A stretch of DNA of 21,106 nt from a virus, in IMG/VR virus record IMGVR_UViG_3300049855_000579, positions 1 through 21,106 of that record, one strand, 5' to 3'. Shown in pieces: positions 1-5,149 of this stretch (positions are counted from its first letter, which is position 1; each line of letters opens with the position of its first letter). A model generated the notes under the pieces. The model was not told the origin of the DNA. It made no database searches and was given only the letters and a program-made list of their open reading frames with translations. The position numbers and the translations under genes are program-made.

Positions 1-38
1 GGCTTGTTGGTGGCGGGGGCGGTGGGGGCGGTGGACAT
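1..38 (-). CDS. Partial leftward gene, N-terminus only, Ala/Pro/Thr-rich
   Basis: Only the first 12 codons of a leftward gene lie inside the window; the rest is beyond the left edge. The visible peptide is MSTAPTAPATNK, rich in Ala, Pro and Thr, so it is probably a flexible N-terminal tail. The start is supported by AGGAG six bases upstream of the ATG, matching the ribosome-site spacing of the other small leftward genes. The 157 bases between this start and the stop of the next gene hold no convincing copy of the promoter seen before those other genes; the best candidate is TTGCCT-N18-TAGTCC, which is weak. Function cannot be assigned. Confidence 0.55.
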   Translation of the reverse strand, partial: MSTAPTAPATNK

Positions 39-195
39 GACATACTCCTGGGCATGGAGCCCGTGATGGTCCCTGGGTGTGGTTGGCCGGTGGGACCGTG
101 CCGGCTTTGGAGACTGGACTATCGGAATCCTGGATCCGGAGGCAACAGCCTGTTTGGCCGACAAACCTTACCAGATCCTTACTAACTGCGGACCC

Positions 196-408
196 TCAAG
201 CGGCCTGCTTCTTATGGGTGATGCCGTAGACGATATGGCTGATCGTCGGGATGGCCACACCGAAGTGCTCGGCCAAGCTACGCAGGGTCCAGGGATGGCC
301 CTTGGCGTTCCACATCCGACGGATGTTGTTGACCTGCCGGCCATCCAGCTTCATGGGCTTGGCCTTGGGATTGGCGAGGTCGAGGATACGGGCGGTGGCG
401 TTGATCAT
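196..408 (-). CDS. Small helix-turn-helix protein (70 aa)
   Basis: A 70-residue protein whose C-terminal half (about residues 40-62) looks like a helix-turn-helix: W-T-L-R-S-L-A-E-H-F-G-V followed by a recognition helix with P-T-I-S-H-I-V. The pattern resembles the short HTH found in phage regulators and beside homing endonucleases (residues 'LAxxFGVsxxTIsxIvxG'). The N-terminal third is basic and polar. I chose the ATG at 408 because AGGAG stands six bases before it; a longer reading to 480 would run over the promoter at 453-480. It is transcribed alone from that promoter. A small DNA-binding regulator is the likely role (inference); its target is unknown. Confidence 0.75.
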   Translation of the reverse strand: MINATARILDLANPKAKPMKLDGRQVNNIRRMWNAKGHPWTLRSLAEHFGVAIPTISHIVYGITHKKQAA

Positions 409-452
409 GGTGGACTCCTGGGTGTCGGCTTGTGGCCGTGCTGTATGGGCCC

Positions 453-480
453 ACTCTAACGCGGTGGGCGGGTCGGTCAA
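453..480 (-). promoter_or_regulatory. Leftward promoter for the HTH gene (TTGACC-N16-TAGAGT)
   Basis: On the minus strand, TTGACC (475-480) is followed after 16 bases by TAGAGT (453-458). The -35 box begins six bases after the stop codon of the gene to its right. Its spacing and -35 core match the other leftward promoters in this window. Confidence 0.6.
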
Positions 481-486
481 CAGCGA

Positions 487-759
487 TCAGCGAACGGCGA
501 CCTTAACGGCGATCAGGCCACCAGATGTGTTCTCGCTATACAAGAAGGCGGCATCACGGAGAGTGATGTTCAAGCAGTTGCGCAGCCGACGCAGCTCGTC
601 GTCCGACCGGACGAGGAAGGTGTAGGTCTCCTCGGTTGTGTTGTAGAAGGAACCGCAGCCCAGCTCCTTGCGTAGATTGTTAAGGTAGGCATAGCGCTCC
701 TCGTAGCGGGCTTGGCAGAAGGCGTCTGTGATGGCAGAGGGTGTGGTGTTGCTGGTCAT
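487..759 (-). CDS. Hypothetical small protein (90 aa)
   Basis: A 90-residue protein I do not recognise. Residues 15-35 are a likely amphipathic helix rich in Arg, Glu and Tyr. The middle (T-Y-T-F-L-V) looks like a strand followed by a charged helix, and the end looks like two strands. There is no signal peptide or membrane segment, so it is probably cytoplasmic. The ATG at 759 has AAGGA six bases upstream and its own promoter at 784-811. It belongs to a row of individually promoted small leftward genes, a setting typical of phage early or accessory genes that act on the host; that role is inference from context only. Confidence 0.7.
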   Translation of the reverse strand: MTSNTTPSAITDAFCQARYEERYAYLNNLRKELGCGSFYNTTEETYTFLVRSDDELRRLRNCLNITLRDAAFLYSENTSGGLIAVKVAVR

Positions 760-783
760 GGCTTATCCTTGGGTGATGGTCTC

Positions 784-811
784 AGTGTACGGCAGGCTGT
801 CGGCGTGTCAA
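784..811 (-). promoter_or_regulatory. Leftward promoter (TTGACA-N16-TACACT)
   Basis: Minus strand: a perfect consensus -35 TTGACA (806-811), a 16-base spacer and TACACT (784-789). The -10 lies 25 bases before the ATG at 759. The -35 starts seven bases after the stop of the next gene, so promoter and upstream gene are almost fused. Confidence 0.75.
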
Positions 812-818
812 CAGGCTT

Positions 819-1007
819 TCAGGCCTGGACCCAGGCGTCACCGACCTTGACGGAGTAGACGTGCTGGAAGCTCTCGTTGTGGCCGACCAGGACTACGTCA
901 CCGTTGACGGCCTTGGCGACCTTGGAGGCGGCCGACACGCTGGTCCAGATCCTGGCCAGGAGGCGGTTGCCGAGGGTGTAGGTCTTGGTGGTGGTGGGCT
1001 TGGTCAT
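819..1007 (-). CDS. Hypothetical small protein (62 aa)
   Basis: A 62-residue protein of unknown function. The first 10 residues are Thr/Lys-rich. A helix-like stretch (about 14-35, with A-A-S-K-V-A-K-A-V) follows, then short strand-like segments (V-V-L-V-G-H, H-V-Y-S-V-K-V) and the end W-V-Q-A. It could be a small alpha/beta domain, but no family is recognised. I chose the ATG at 1007 because GGAG lies seven bases upstream. An earlier in-frame start at 1061 would begin inside the promoter. It has its own promoter at 1034-1061. It is probably cytoplasmic, as no hydrophobic leader is seen. Confidence 0.65.
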   Translation of the reverse strand: MTKPTTTKTYTLGNRLLARIWTSVSAASKVAKAVNGDVVLVGHNESFQHVYSVKVGDAWVQA

Positions 1008-1033
1008 GGCTTGCTCCGTGCTTGTATGGACGC

Positions 1034-1061
1034 AGTGTACACCGAGGTGTCGACGTGTCAA
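1034..1061 (-). promoter_or_regulatory. Leftward promoter (TTGACA-N16-TACACT)
   Basis: Minus strand: TTGACA (1056-1061), 16 bases, TACACT (1034-1039). Both hexamers and the spacing are identical to the promoter at 784-811, while the spacer sequences differ. This is good evidence that the hexamers themselves are conserved. Confidence 0.75.
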
Positions 1062-1070
1062 CGGGCAATC

Positions 1071-1271
1071 TCAGAACCCGGCCTTGGTCGGCCACAGGAC
1101 GTTGGAGGTCCAGCCGGCGGCGTTCGTCGGCGCCATCTTCTGGGCGATGGCGGTCTGGCGGTCGTAGCAGGCCTTGGCCTTGTTGAGGTCATCGAACCTG
1201 ACCCGCAGCCAGCCACCCTTGGTGGAGGCGGTGGAGAAGAAGGTCACGGCGAAGGGCTTGGAGGGGCTCAT
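1071..1271 (-). CDS. Hypothetical small protein (66 aa)
   Basis: A 66-residue protein with the likely order strand (F-A-V-T-F-F-S-T), loop (T-K-G-G), strand (W-L-R-V-R-F), helix (D-D-L-N-K-A-K-A-C-Y-D-R-Q-T-A-I-A-Q-K-M) and an aromatic tail. This beta-beta-alpha plan is common in tiny phage proteins that bind other proteins, but I recognise no family. The ATG at 1271 is preceded by AAGGA seven bases upstream; an upstream in-frame start at 1304 would overlap the promoter. It has its own promoter at 1296-1324. Confidence 0.65.
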   Translation of the reverse strand: MSPSKPFAVTFFSTASTKGGWLRVRFDDLNKAKACYDRQTAIAQKMAPTNAAGWTSNVLWPTKAGF

Positions 1272-1295
1272 GGCTTTGTCCTTGGTTGATGACGG

Positions 1296-1324
1296 AGCAT
1301 ACACCTCGGCGATCCTAGAGTCAA
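1296..1324 (-). promoter_or_regulatory. Leftward promoter (TTGACT-N17-TATGCT)
   Basis: Minus strand: TTGACT (1319-1324), a 17-base spacer and TATGCT (1296-1301), placed 25 bases before the ATG at 1271. It follows the hairpin at 1352-1380 in the direction of transcription. Confidence 0.65.
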
Positions 1325-1351
1325 CACCTCGGCTAGGTCACCGTCCAACCG

Positions 1352-1380
1352 GCCCGTAGGTGTGTCACTCACCCACGGGC
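1352..1380 (-). terminator. Hairpin after the 88-aa gene, probable terminator
   Basis: GCCCGT-A-GGTG pairs with CACC-C-ACGGGC around a 7-base loop: ten base pairs with one internal mismatch. It lies 20 bases past the stop of the leftward gene at 1400. No clear run of T follows. An outer pair of octamers, TCACCGTC (1338-1345) and GACGGTGA (1391-1398), can extend the fold. Confidence 0.45.
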
Positions 1381-1399
1381 TCGGTGCTGTGACGGTGAT

Positions 1400-1666
1400 C
1401 TACAGCTGTCCGCGGAGCTGTGTGCCACGGTCCCATTGACCCTCTGGTACTACGGACGAGTGAGGGTCGTCGAGGAGGGCGATCCAGAGGAGGGCCTGAT
1501 GGCCTTCCGTGGCCTGGACGTTATCCCACCACTGGCTGTTGATCTTCCGGATCATCAGCCACGGCGGCATGCGGTTGCCCCTAGTCCAGTTCCAAGCGTA
1601 CTCGTTGGTGAGGTTACGGATAACCCGCTTGTCGACTTGACCGGCGGGGACGGGCTCGATGGGCAT
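1400..1666 (-). CDS. Hypothetical small Trp-rich protein (88 aa)
   Basis: An 88-residue protein, unusually rich in tryptophan (seven by eye; W-N-W-T, P-P-W-L, Q-W-W-D, L-L-W-I, Q-W-D). It has no signal peptide and no segment long enough to be a clear membrane span. The N-terminus (V-D-K-R-V-I-R-N-L-T) and middle (W-L-M-I-R-K-I) look helical. I chose the ATG at 1666 because AAGGAGG stands just upstream, the strongest ribosome site of this row. It ends with TAG and is followed by a hairpin. Its promoter is at 1688-1716. No family is recognised; a protein-binding role is only a guess from the exposed aromatic content. Confidence 0.65.
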   Translation of the reverse strand: MPIEPVPAGQVDKRVIRNLTNEYAWNWTRGNRMPPWLMIRKINSQWWDNVQATEGHQALLWIALLDDPHSSVVPEGQWDRGTQLRGQL

Positions 1667-1687
1667 GGCTGCCTCCTTGATGGCTGG

Positions 1688-1716
1688 AGCGTACAACGGC
1701 AAGCCCCTCCGGTCAA
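1688..1716 (-). promoter_or_regulatory. Leftward promoter (TTGACC-N17-TACGCT)
   Basis: Minus strand: TTGACC (1711-1716), 17 bases, TACGCT (1688-1693), 22 bases before the ATG at 1666. The -35 box sits across the loop of the hairpin at 1703-1728, so the end of one gene and the start of the next share the same DNA. Confidence 0.65.
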
Positions 1717-1728
1717 CACCGAAGGGGC
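1703..1728 (-). terminator. Hairpin after the 80-aa HTH-like gene, overlapping a promoter
   Basis: GCCCCT-C-CGGT pairs with ACCG-A-AGGGGC around a 4-base loop (1714-1717): ten pairs with one mismatch. It starts nine bases past the stop at 1737. On the minus strand a weakly T-rich TTGCCGTT follows. The next gene's -35 is inside it, which may couple termination and initiation. Confidence 0.5.
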
Positions 1729-1736
1729 TATGGTGG

Positions 1737-1979
1737 TCACAGGCCGTGGAACCGGAACACGCACTTGACCGTGTTCTGGATGTCGGTCAGCTTGTAGTCA
1801 GGCTTCCTGGGCCGACCGGGGCAACGGACGACACGGTCGTACAGGTGGGACTCCGGGTCCAGGATGAGCCGGAGGCAGCTGTGCGAGATGCCGAGGTCTT
1901 CGGCGGCGTCCCTCAGGTTGCCGTAGAAGGCGTATGCTTGGTACGCCTCGGCCTTGGTGATGGTGGTCTTGGTTGGCAT
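1737..1979 (-). CDS. Small HTH-like protein (80 aa)
   Basis: An 80-residue protein. Residues 9-40 read as a helix-turn-helix: a helix (K-A-E-A-Y-Q-A-Y-A-F-Y), then N-L-R-D-A-A-E-D-L-G-I-S and a recognition-like helix (H-S-C-L-R-L-I-L). It resembles the DNA-binding half of phage HNH/intron-associated and terminase-small-subunit HTH motifs. The C-terminal half is basic (R-C-P-G-R-P-R-K-P) and could hold an AT-hook-like contact; this is inference. AAAGGA six bases before the ATG at 1979 supports the start. The promoter is at 2005-2032. It is likely a small DNA-binding regulator with unknown target. Confidence 0.65.
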   Translation of the reverse strand: MPTKTTITKAEAYQAYAFYGNLRDAAEDLGISHSCLRLILDPESHLYDRVVRCPGRPRKPDYKLTDIQNTVKCVFRFHGL

Positions 1980-2004
1980 GGTCGATCCTTTCGTGGATGA
2001 CCGA

Positions 2005-2032
2005 AGCCTACATCACCGCACCGAGCGATCAA
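2005..2032 (-). promoter_or_regulatory. Leftward promoter (TTGATC-N16-TAGGCT)
   Basis: Minus strand: TTGATC (2027-2032), 16 bases, TAGGCT (2005-2010), 25 bases before the ATG at 1979. It begins seven bases after the lipoprotein stop codon. It is the least consensus-like of the row. Confidence 0.5.
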
Positions 2033-2039
2033 CAGGCGA

Positions 2040-2507
2040 TCAGCCAGGGCCGGACGGCGCCGCAACATCGCTGTTGACCGTCGGGTAGATCACGTACGTC
2101 GACGTCCGGTCTACATCGGCCCATACAGCAGGATTCACAGGGTCAACGTAGCGAATCGTGATGGTGACCTGGACGATCCACTGTTGACTCTGGTAGTCCC
2201 ACATCACGCTGGCCGATCCACCTTCGGGCCTTGTGGCGGTCCATCCGTACGGACCGGTGTCGAGGTCGATCGTGTCACGCAGCCCGACCCAGTGGAAGGC
2301 AACAGACGTGTCGGGCTTGATCGCGTCGCCGACGATGCCACGTCGCCTCCACTTGCCGTGGTTCAAGGCAACATCATCACCGTCATACAGCACCAGTTGA
2401 CCGTCGGTCGGCACGGCGAGAGTGCGATGTGGTGGAGGGGCATCCTGGTGGCTGCTGGAGCAGCCGGCCAAGGCCGCGATGGCGGCGGTGATGAAGAGGA
2501 AGCGCAT
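2040..2507 (-). CDS. Predicted lipoprotein (155 aa)
   Basis: A 155-residue secreted protein with a classic lipoprotein signal: M-R-F, a hydrophobic stretch and the lipobox L13-A-G-C16, so Cys16 should be lipid-modified and the protein anchored outside the cytoplasmic membrane. After a Ser/Pro-rich linker (to about residue 27), the rest looks all-beta with many Thr, Val and Trp. No known domain is recognised. The upstream 51-codon membrane gene ends one base before this ATG, so the two are translationally coupled and probably act together. Possible roles are superinfection exclusion or envelope modification during infection; neither is shown by the sequence. The preceding AGGG is a weak ribosome site, consistent with coupling. 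Confidence 0.75.
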   Translation of the reverse strand: MRFLFITAAIAALAGCSSSHQDAPPPHRTLAVPTDGQLVLYDGDDVALNHGKWRRRGIVGDAIKPDTSVAFHWVGLRDTIDLDTGPYGWTATRPEGGSASVMWDYQSQQWIVQVTITIRYVDPVNPAVWADVDRTSTYVIYPTVNSDVAAPSGPG

Positions 2508-2508
2508 G

Positions 2509-2664
2509 TCAGTACCCTAGCTCTCTGAGGTGCTGGTCGATCTCATGGCAACGACGAATCTCGTCATCGCTTCTACGATCGATGTGGAGGTGGTAGCCGC
2601 GAAGCCTCGTCACGATATACGCAATCGCAACCAAGGCAACGAGTGAGGACATGATCACCGTCAT
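2509..2664 (-). CDS. Small single-span membrane protein (51 aa)
   Basis: A 51-codon gene. Residues 1-19 form a hydrophobic helix (V-I-M-S-S-L-V-A-L-V-A-I-A-Y-I-V). It is followed by a basic stretch (R20-L-R and R30-R31) and then an acidic/basic helix rich in Asp, Glu, Arg and His. The positive residues after the span suggest the C-terminus stays in the cytoplasm. GGAG stands six bases before the ATG at 2664. A second in-frame ATG four codons later is possible. The stop is one base before the ATG of the lipoprotein gene, a tight two-gene unit served by the promoter at 2689-2716. No family is recognised. Confidence 0.65.
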   Translation of the reverse strand: MTVIMSSLVALVAIAYIVTRLRGYHLHIDRRSDDEIRRCHEIDQHLRELGY

Positions 2665-2681
2665 GGTGTTCTCCAGAATTC

Positions 2682-2715
2682 TGTTGACTTTATAGTATGA
2701 TTCGTAAAGTCAACA
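2682..2715. repeat. Inverted repeat with 11-bp perfect arms, probable operator
   Basis: TGTTGACTTTA (2682-2692) and TAAAGTCAACA (2705-2715) are exact reverse complements separated by 12 A+T-rich bases. The site lies between divergent transcription units and overlaps the proposed leftward promoter. Each arm contains the TTGACT hexamer also used as -35 box at 2759 and 7629. Two-fold symmetry of this size is typical of a repressor operator (inference). Confidence 0.6.
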
Positions 2716-2716
2716 A
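2689..2716 (-). promoter_or_regulatory. Candidate leftward promoter (TTGTTG-N16-TATAAA)
   Basis: Minus strand: TTGTTG (2711-2716), 16 bases, TATAAA (2689-2694), 25 bases before the membrane-protein ATG at 2664. The -35 box is weak, but the -10 and position fit. It is embedded in the inverted repeat at 2682-2715, so a bound protein would block it. Confidence 0.45.
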
Positions 2717-2758
2717 CCGAGTTAATGATCACCTTATGAAGACACCAAAAGATATCTG

Positions 2759-2786
2759 TTGACTTTTCAATTTTTCACATTACATT
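2759..2786 (+). promoter_or_regulatory. Rightward promoter of operon I (TTGACT-N16-TACATT)
   Basis: TTGACT (2759-2764), 16 A+T-rich bases, TACATT (2781-2786), then a 26-base leader to the ATG at 2813 with GAGAGGA as ribosome site. It shares TTGACTTTTCAA with the promoter at 7629-7656, which drives the second rightward unit. Confidence 0.75.
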
Positions 2787-2812
2787 GCACGACCCACACA
2801 AGAGAGGACACC

Positions 2813-3175
2813 ATGCCCGCATATCAAGATATCGACCTTGCTATGTTGAAGGAGCTGATAGGCAAGCTCCAAAACATGCACGTCACGTTCGAGGAGGCGG
2901 TCAACACGATCGCCAACAAGTCTGACCTGTCTTCCTCGGACCATCGGCGAGTACGTTTGATGGTCCAGCAGCTCCAGACCCATCAGGTCGATGTCTCGAA
3001 CACGATCGACGAGCTCGGTGGTCCGGCGTTCCTGATCTCTCGTCTCGCAGCTAAGTTTCTGATCGCCGCTGCCGACGAGCTCGGCCAGCAGGTCCTGGTC
3101 AACAGCCAACACCTGTTCCATCCTCTCCCGAAGATCGACCAGGACGAGCTGCTCCGTCGTATGCGGGAGCGGTGA
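2813..3175 (+). CDS. Hypothetical helical protein, first gene of operon I (120 aa)
   Basis: A 120-residue, mainly helical and probably cytoplasmic protein. Residues 8-30 (L-A-M-L-K-E-L-I-G-K-L) and 40-70 (S-S-D-H-R-R-V-R-L-M-V-Q-Q-L-Q) look like long amphipathic helices. Another helix runs about 78-105, and the C-terminus is charged (D-E-L-L-R-R-M-R-E-R). No family is recognised. I chose the ATG at 2813 because GAGAGGA precedes it and the promoter -10 lies 27 bases upstream; an earlier in-frame start would overlap the promoter. Its stop lies two bases before the ligase ATG, so the two are coupled. Being first in a replication operon suggests an early or regulatory role (inference). Confidence 0.7.
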   Translation: MPAYQDIDLAMLKELIGKLQNMHVTFEEAVNTIANKSDLSSSDHRRVRLMVQQLQTHQVDVSNTIDELGGPAFLISRLAAKFLIAAADELGQQVLVNSQHLFHPLPKIDQDELLRRMRER

Positions 3176-3177
3176 TC

Positions 3178-4314
3178 ATGAGTCTGTTACCTCTCGGCGG
3201 CCGAGACTTAGGTCGCCCTCTCAAAGCGCCGAACCACGTCGTCGATGTGGCGACGCAGTTGGACTTCGATCGCTTCGTGTACGTCGCCAGCCCGAAGTTG
3301 GACGGCAATCGCTGCTTGATTCTCGGAGGCAGAGCATACACGAGCTCGATGAAGCCGTTCAGGAACGTGCGCCTGCAGAGCTACCTCGGCGACGTGCTGA
3401 ATTACTCCGCCGAGCACGACATCATGCTGGATGGTGAGCTGTACGACATCGACGGCACACACCATGCCGATCTATCTGGCATCCTGAATAGTTGTGACGG
3501 TCATATTCCCGACACGATGCGATTCTGTGTGTTCGATGCCGCCGACATGGCCGACTACTCCGACCAGTGTCGGACGATGCCGTACCAGTATCGAATCGAG
3601 CAGTACTTTCAGCACTGCATCATGATCGATCCGGATCACCGAATCGTCATACCTCTGAAGCAGCACAAAGTCGAGCGTGACGGTGATGCTTCCGCGTCGT
3701 CATGGTTCGATATGCACACCCACGACGAATCATCACCGTTCGGCCACGCCGTCGAAGGCGTGATGATTCGTCCTGTCAACATCGAGAGATCGTATGATGG
3801 ATCGCTCCTCGGAGGCTGGTACAAGCACGGGCGTTCGACAGATCGTCAGCATATCATATGGAAGCTCAAGTCATACGAGACTCAGGACGCGGTTGTCACT
3901 GCTGTTCTTCCTCGCCGTGTACTTGATCCGGTATGGCTCGAATCTCATGAGCGTGAGTACGATCTCAACGGACGGCTCAAACCGATTAAGAATCAAGATG
4001 CGTTTCTCACAACCGAGTGTGTCGGAGCGTTTCAGGTCGAGTACGAAGTGCCGTCCGGAGTATGCCACTGCGGAGCCGAGTTAGATCGGCACACGCAGTC
4101 AGACAATCACGGCCCCGTAGAAGCGATGAGGCCAGTCGAGACAGAGATCGGTTTCGGTCGCGGATTCGACATGGCAGAGCGTGATCGTCTCTGGTCGATC
4201 AGAGAGAGTCTGATTGGCAGGCATGTCGAGTTCAGACATCTGCCTCACGGTGCCATGGAGGGTGGACGAGCCCGCCACGGCATGCTGGTCCGATTCCGTC
4301 CTGACCTTGACTAA
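3178..4314 (+). CDS. ATP-dependent DNA ligase
   Basis: The enzyme seals nicks in duplex DNA using ATP, for example at Okazaki junctions during phage replication. Motif I is K40-L-D-G-N-R, with Lys40 the adenylated residue. Motif III is L-D-G-E87-L-Y, IIIa is V-F-D-A near 118, IV is V-E193-G-V-M-I-R-P, and V is W-K229-L-K231. The C-terminal part (about 300-378) carries the OB-fold signature G-F-G-R-G-F-D, then L-I-G-R-H-V-E-F and a final V-R-F-R-P-D. A small C-H-C-G pair near 296-299 is an unusual insertion, possibly metal-binding. I chose the ATG at 3178 because GGAG is eight bases upstream; a GTG six bases earlier would sit too close to that site. At 378 residues it is a compact viral-type ligase. 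Confidence 0.9.
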   Translation: MSLLPLGGRDLGRPLKAPNHVVDVATQLDFDRFVYVASPKLDGNRCLILGGRAYTSSMKPFRNVRLQSYLGDVLNYSAEHDIMLDGELYDIDGTHHADLSGILNSCDGHIPDTMRFCVFDAADMADYSDQCRTMPYQYRIEQYFQHCIMIDPDHRIVIPLKQHKVERDGDASASSWFDMHTHDESSPFGHAVEGVMIRPVNIERSYDGSLLGGWYKHGRSTDRQHIIWKLKSYETQDAVVTAVLPRRVLDPVWLESHEREYDLNGRLKPIKNQDAFLTTECVGAFQVEYEVPSGVCHCGAELDRHTQSDNHGPVEAMRPVETEIGFGRGFDMAERDRLWSIRESLIGRHVEFRHLPHGAMEGGRARHGMLVRFRPDLD

Positions 4315-4462
4315 CAATCTTCCGTGACCGTAACGGGTCTATCGATCAACTGACGGCGTAGGTCGATATACGCGGAGTGTGGCAGCGGCCACGAATGAGA
4401 CCGTCCCATCCGATTCCCTCGTGCTGGTAGGGCAATGCCAGCAACCAAACCGGAGACATGCC

Positions 4463-5143
4463 ATGCACCTCGATTCCAAAGCGATCGCCGAGATCAAACT
4501 GACGATGTCTGACGGATCCGTCATGACGGCCAAGGGCCTGTGCACCTCGCTGGAACGCCGTGTTCCGTGCGGCGGCCTCGGAGCTCTTGAAAGGGTCACC
4601 GTCTCGCTCGATTTGGTCAGCCCGATCGCGTATCAACCTCACACACCCAAGTCCGTCACCACACCGACGGCGAAAGAAGGAACCATGCCGAAAGTCCAAG
4701 TCCTCCGCTACGTCCACGACGAGACCAAGTACCCGCACGCCATGCCGTCGAATCACGGCACGAAGTGGCTGTTCGAGGATATGGCCAAGGTCAAGGACCA
4801 GATCAAGACCGCCGATCCGATCAAGCTCTGCACGTCTATTCACCGCACGCCGGTGGCGGTGACGTGGAAGGCGATCGACATGCTGCAGGCCTCTCTGTCC
4901 GACTCGACTCTGGTCAAGTTCTGGCTAAAGTGGTTCGAGCACATGAACAAACATCACCGTCTCGATATCGCTACGCTCCGTATTGCGATCGATGATGTGT
5001 CGGCATTCAGCTCGTTCAAGGAGATCATCGAGCCGGCCTGGCAGCGCAGGGACGACAGCGTTCTGATGTACCAGTTCATGGCGCTGGCTCTGATCCGCCA
5101 TGGCGTCGAAATCGAGCAGCACAAGACCGATGTGTTCGGCTGA
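4463..5143 (+). CDS. Hypothetical protein with possible internal second start (226 aa, or 152 aa from 4685)
   Basis: No family is recognised. From the ATG at 4463 (GGAG seven bases upstream) the reading frame gives a short strand-rich N-terminal part of about 74 residues, a Thr/Pro-rich linker, then M-P-K-V-Q-V-L at residue 75. That internal ATG at 4685 has its own good ribosome site (GAAGGAACC), so a 152-residue product may be made as well or instead. The second part is mostly helical (for example L-V-K-F-W-L-K-W-F-E-H-M) and has no transmembrane segment. It lies between ligase and helicase genes, so a replication or repair role is plausible but unproven. The 148 bases before 4463 hold no clear promoter or terminator. 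Confidence 0.6.
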   Translation: MHLDSKAIAEIKLTMSDGSVMTAKGLCTSLERRVPCGGLGALERVTVSLDLVSPIAYQPHTPKSVTTPTAKEGTMPKVQVLRYVHDETKYPHAMPSNHGTKWLFEDMAKVKDQIKTADPIKLCTSIHRTPVAVTWKAIDMLQASLSDSTLVKFWLKWFEHMNKHHRLDIATLRIAIDDVSAFSSFKEIIEPAWQRRDDSVLMYQFMALALIRHGVEIEQHKTDVFG

Positions 5144-5149
5144 TCGATC

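Noticed and set aside
2040-2664. The membrane peptide and lipoprotein as an i-spanin/o-spanin pair
   Set aside because: The positive residues after the span place the C-terminus inside the cell, there is no periplasmic coiled coil, and the lipoprotein is a long beta-rich protein.
4315-4462. A promoter or small gene before 4463
   Set aside because: The only TTGACT overlaps the ligase stop and has a poor -10 at 18 bases; no short frame with a ribosome site is present.
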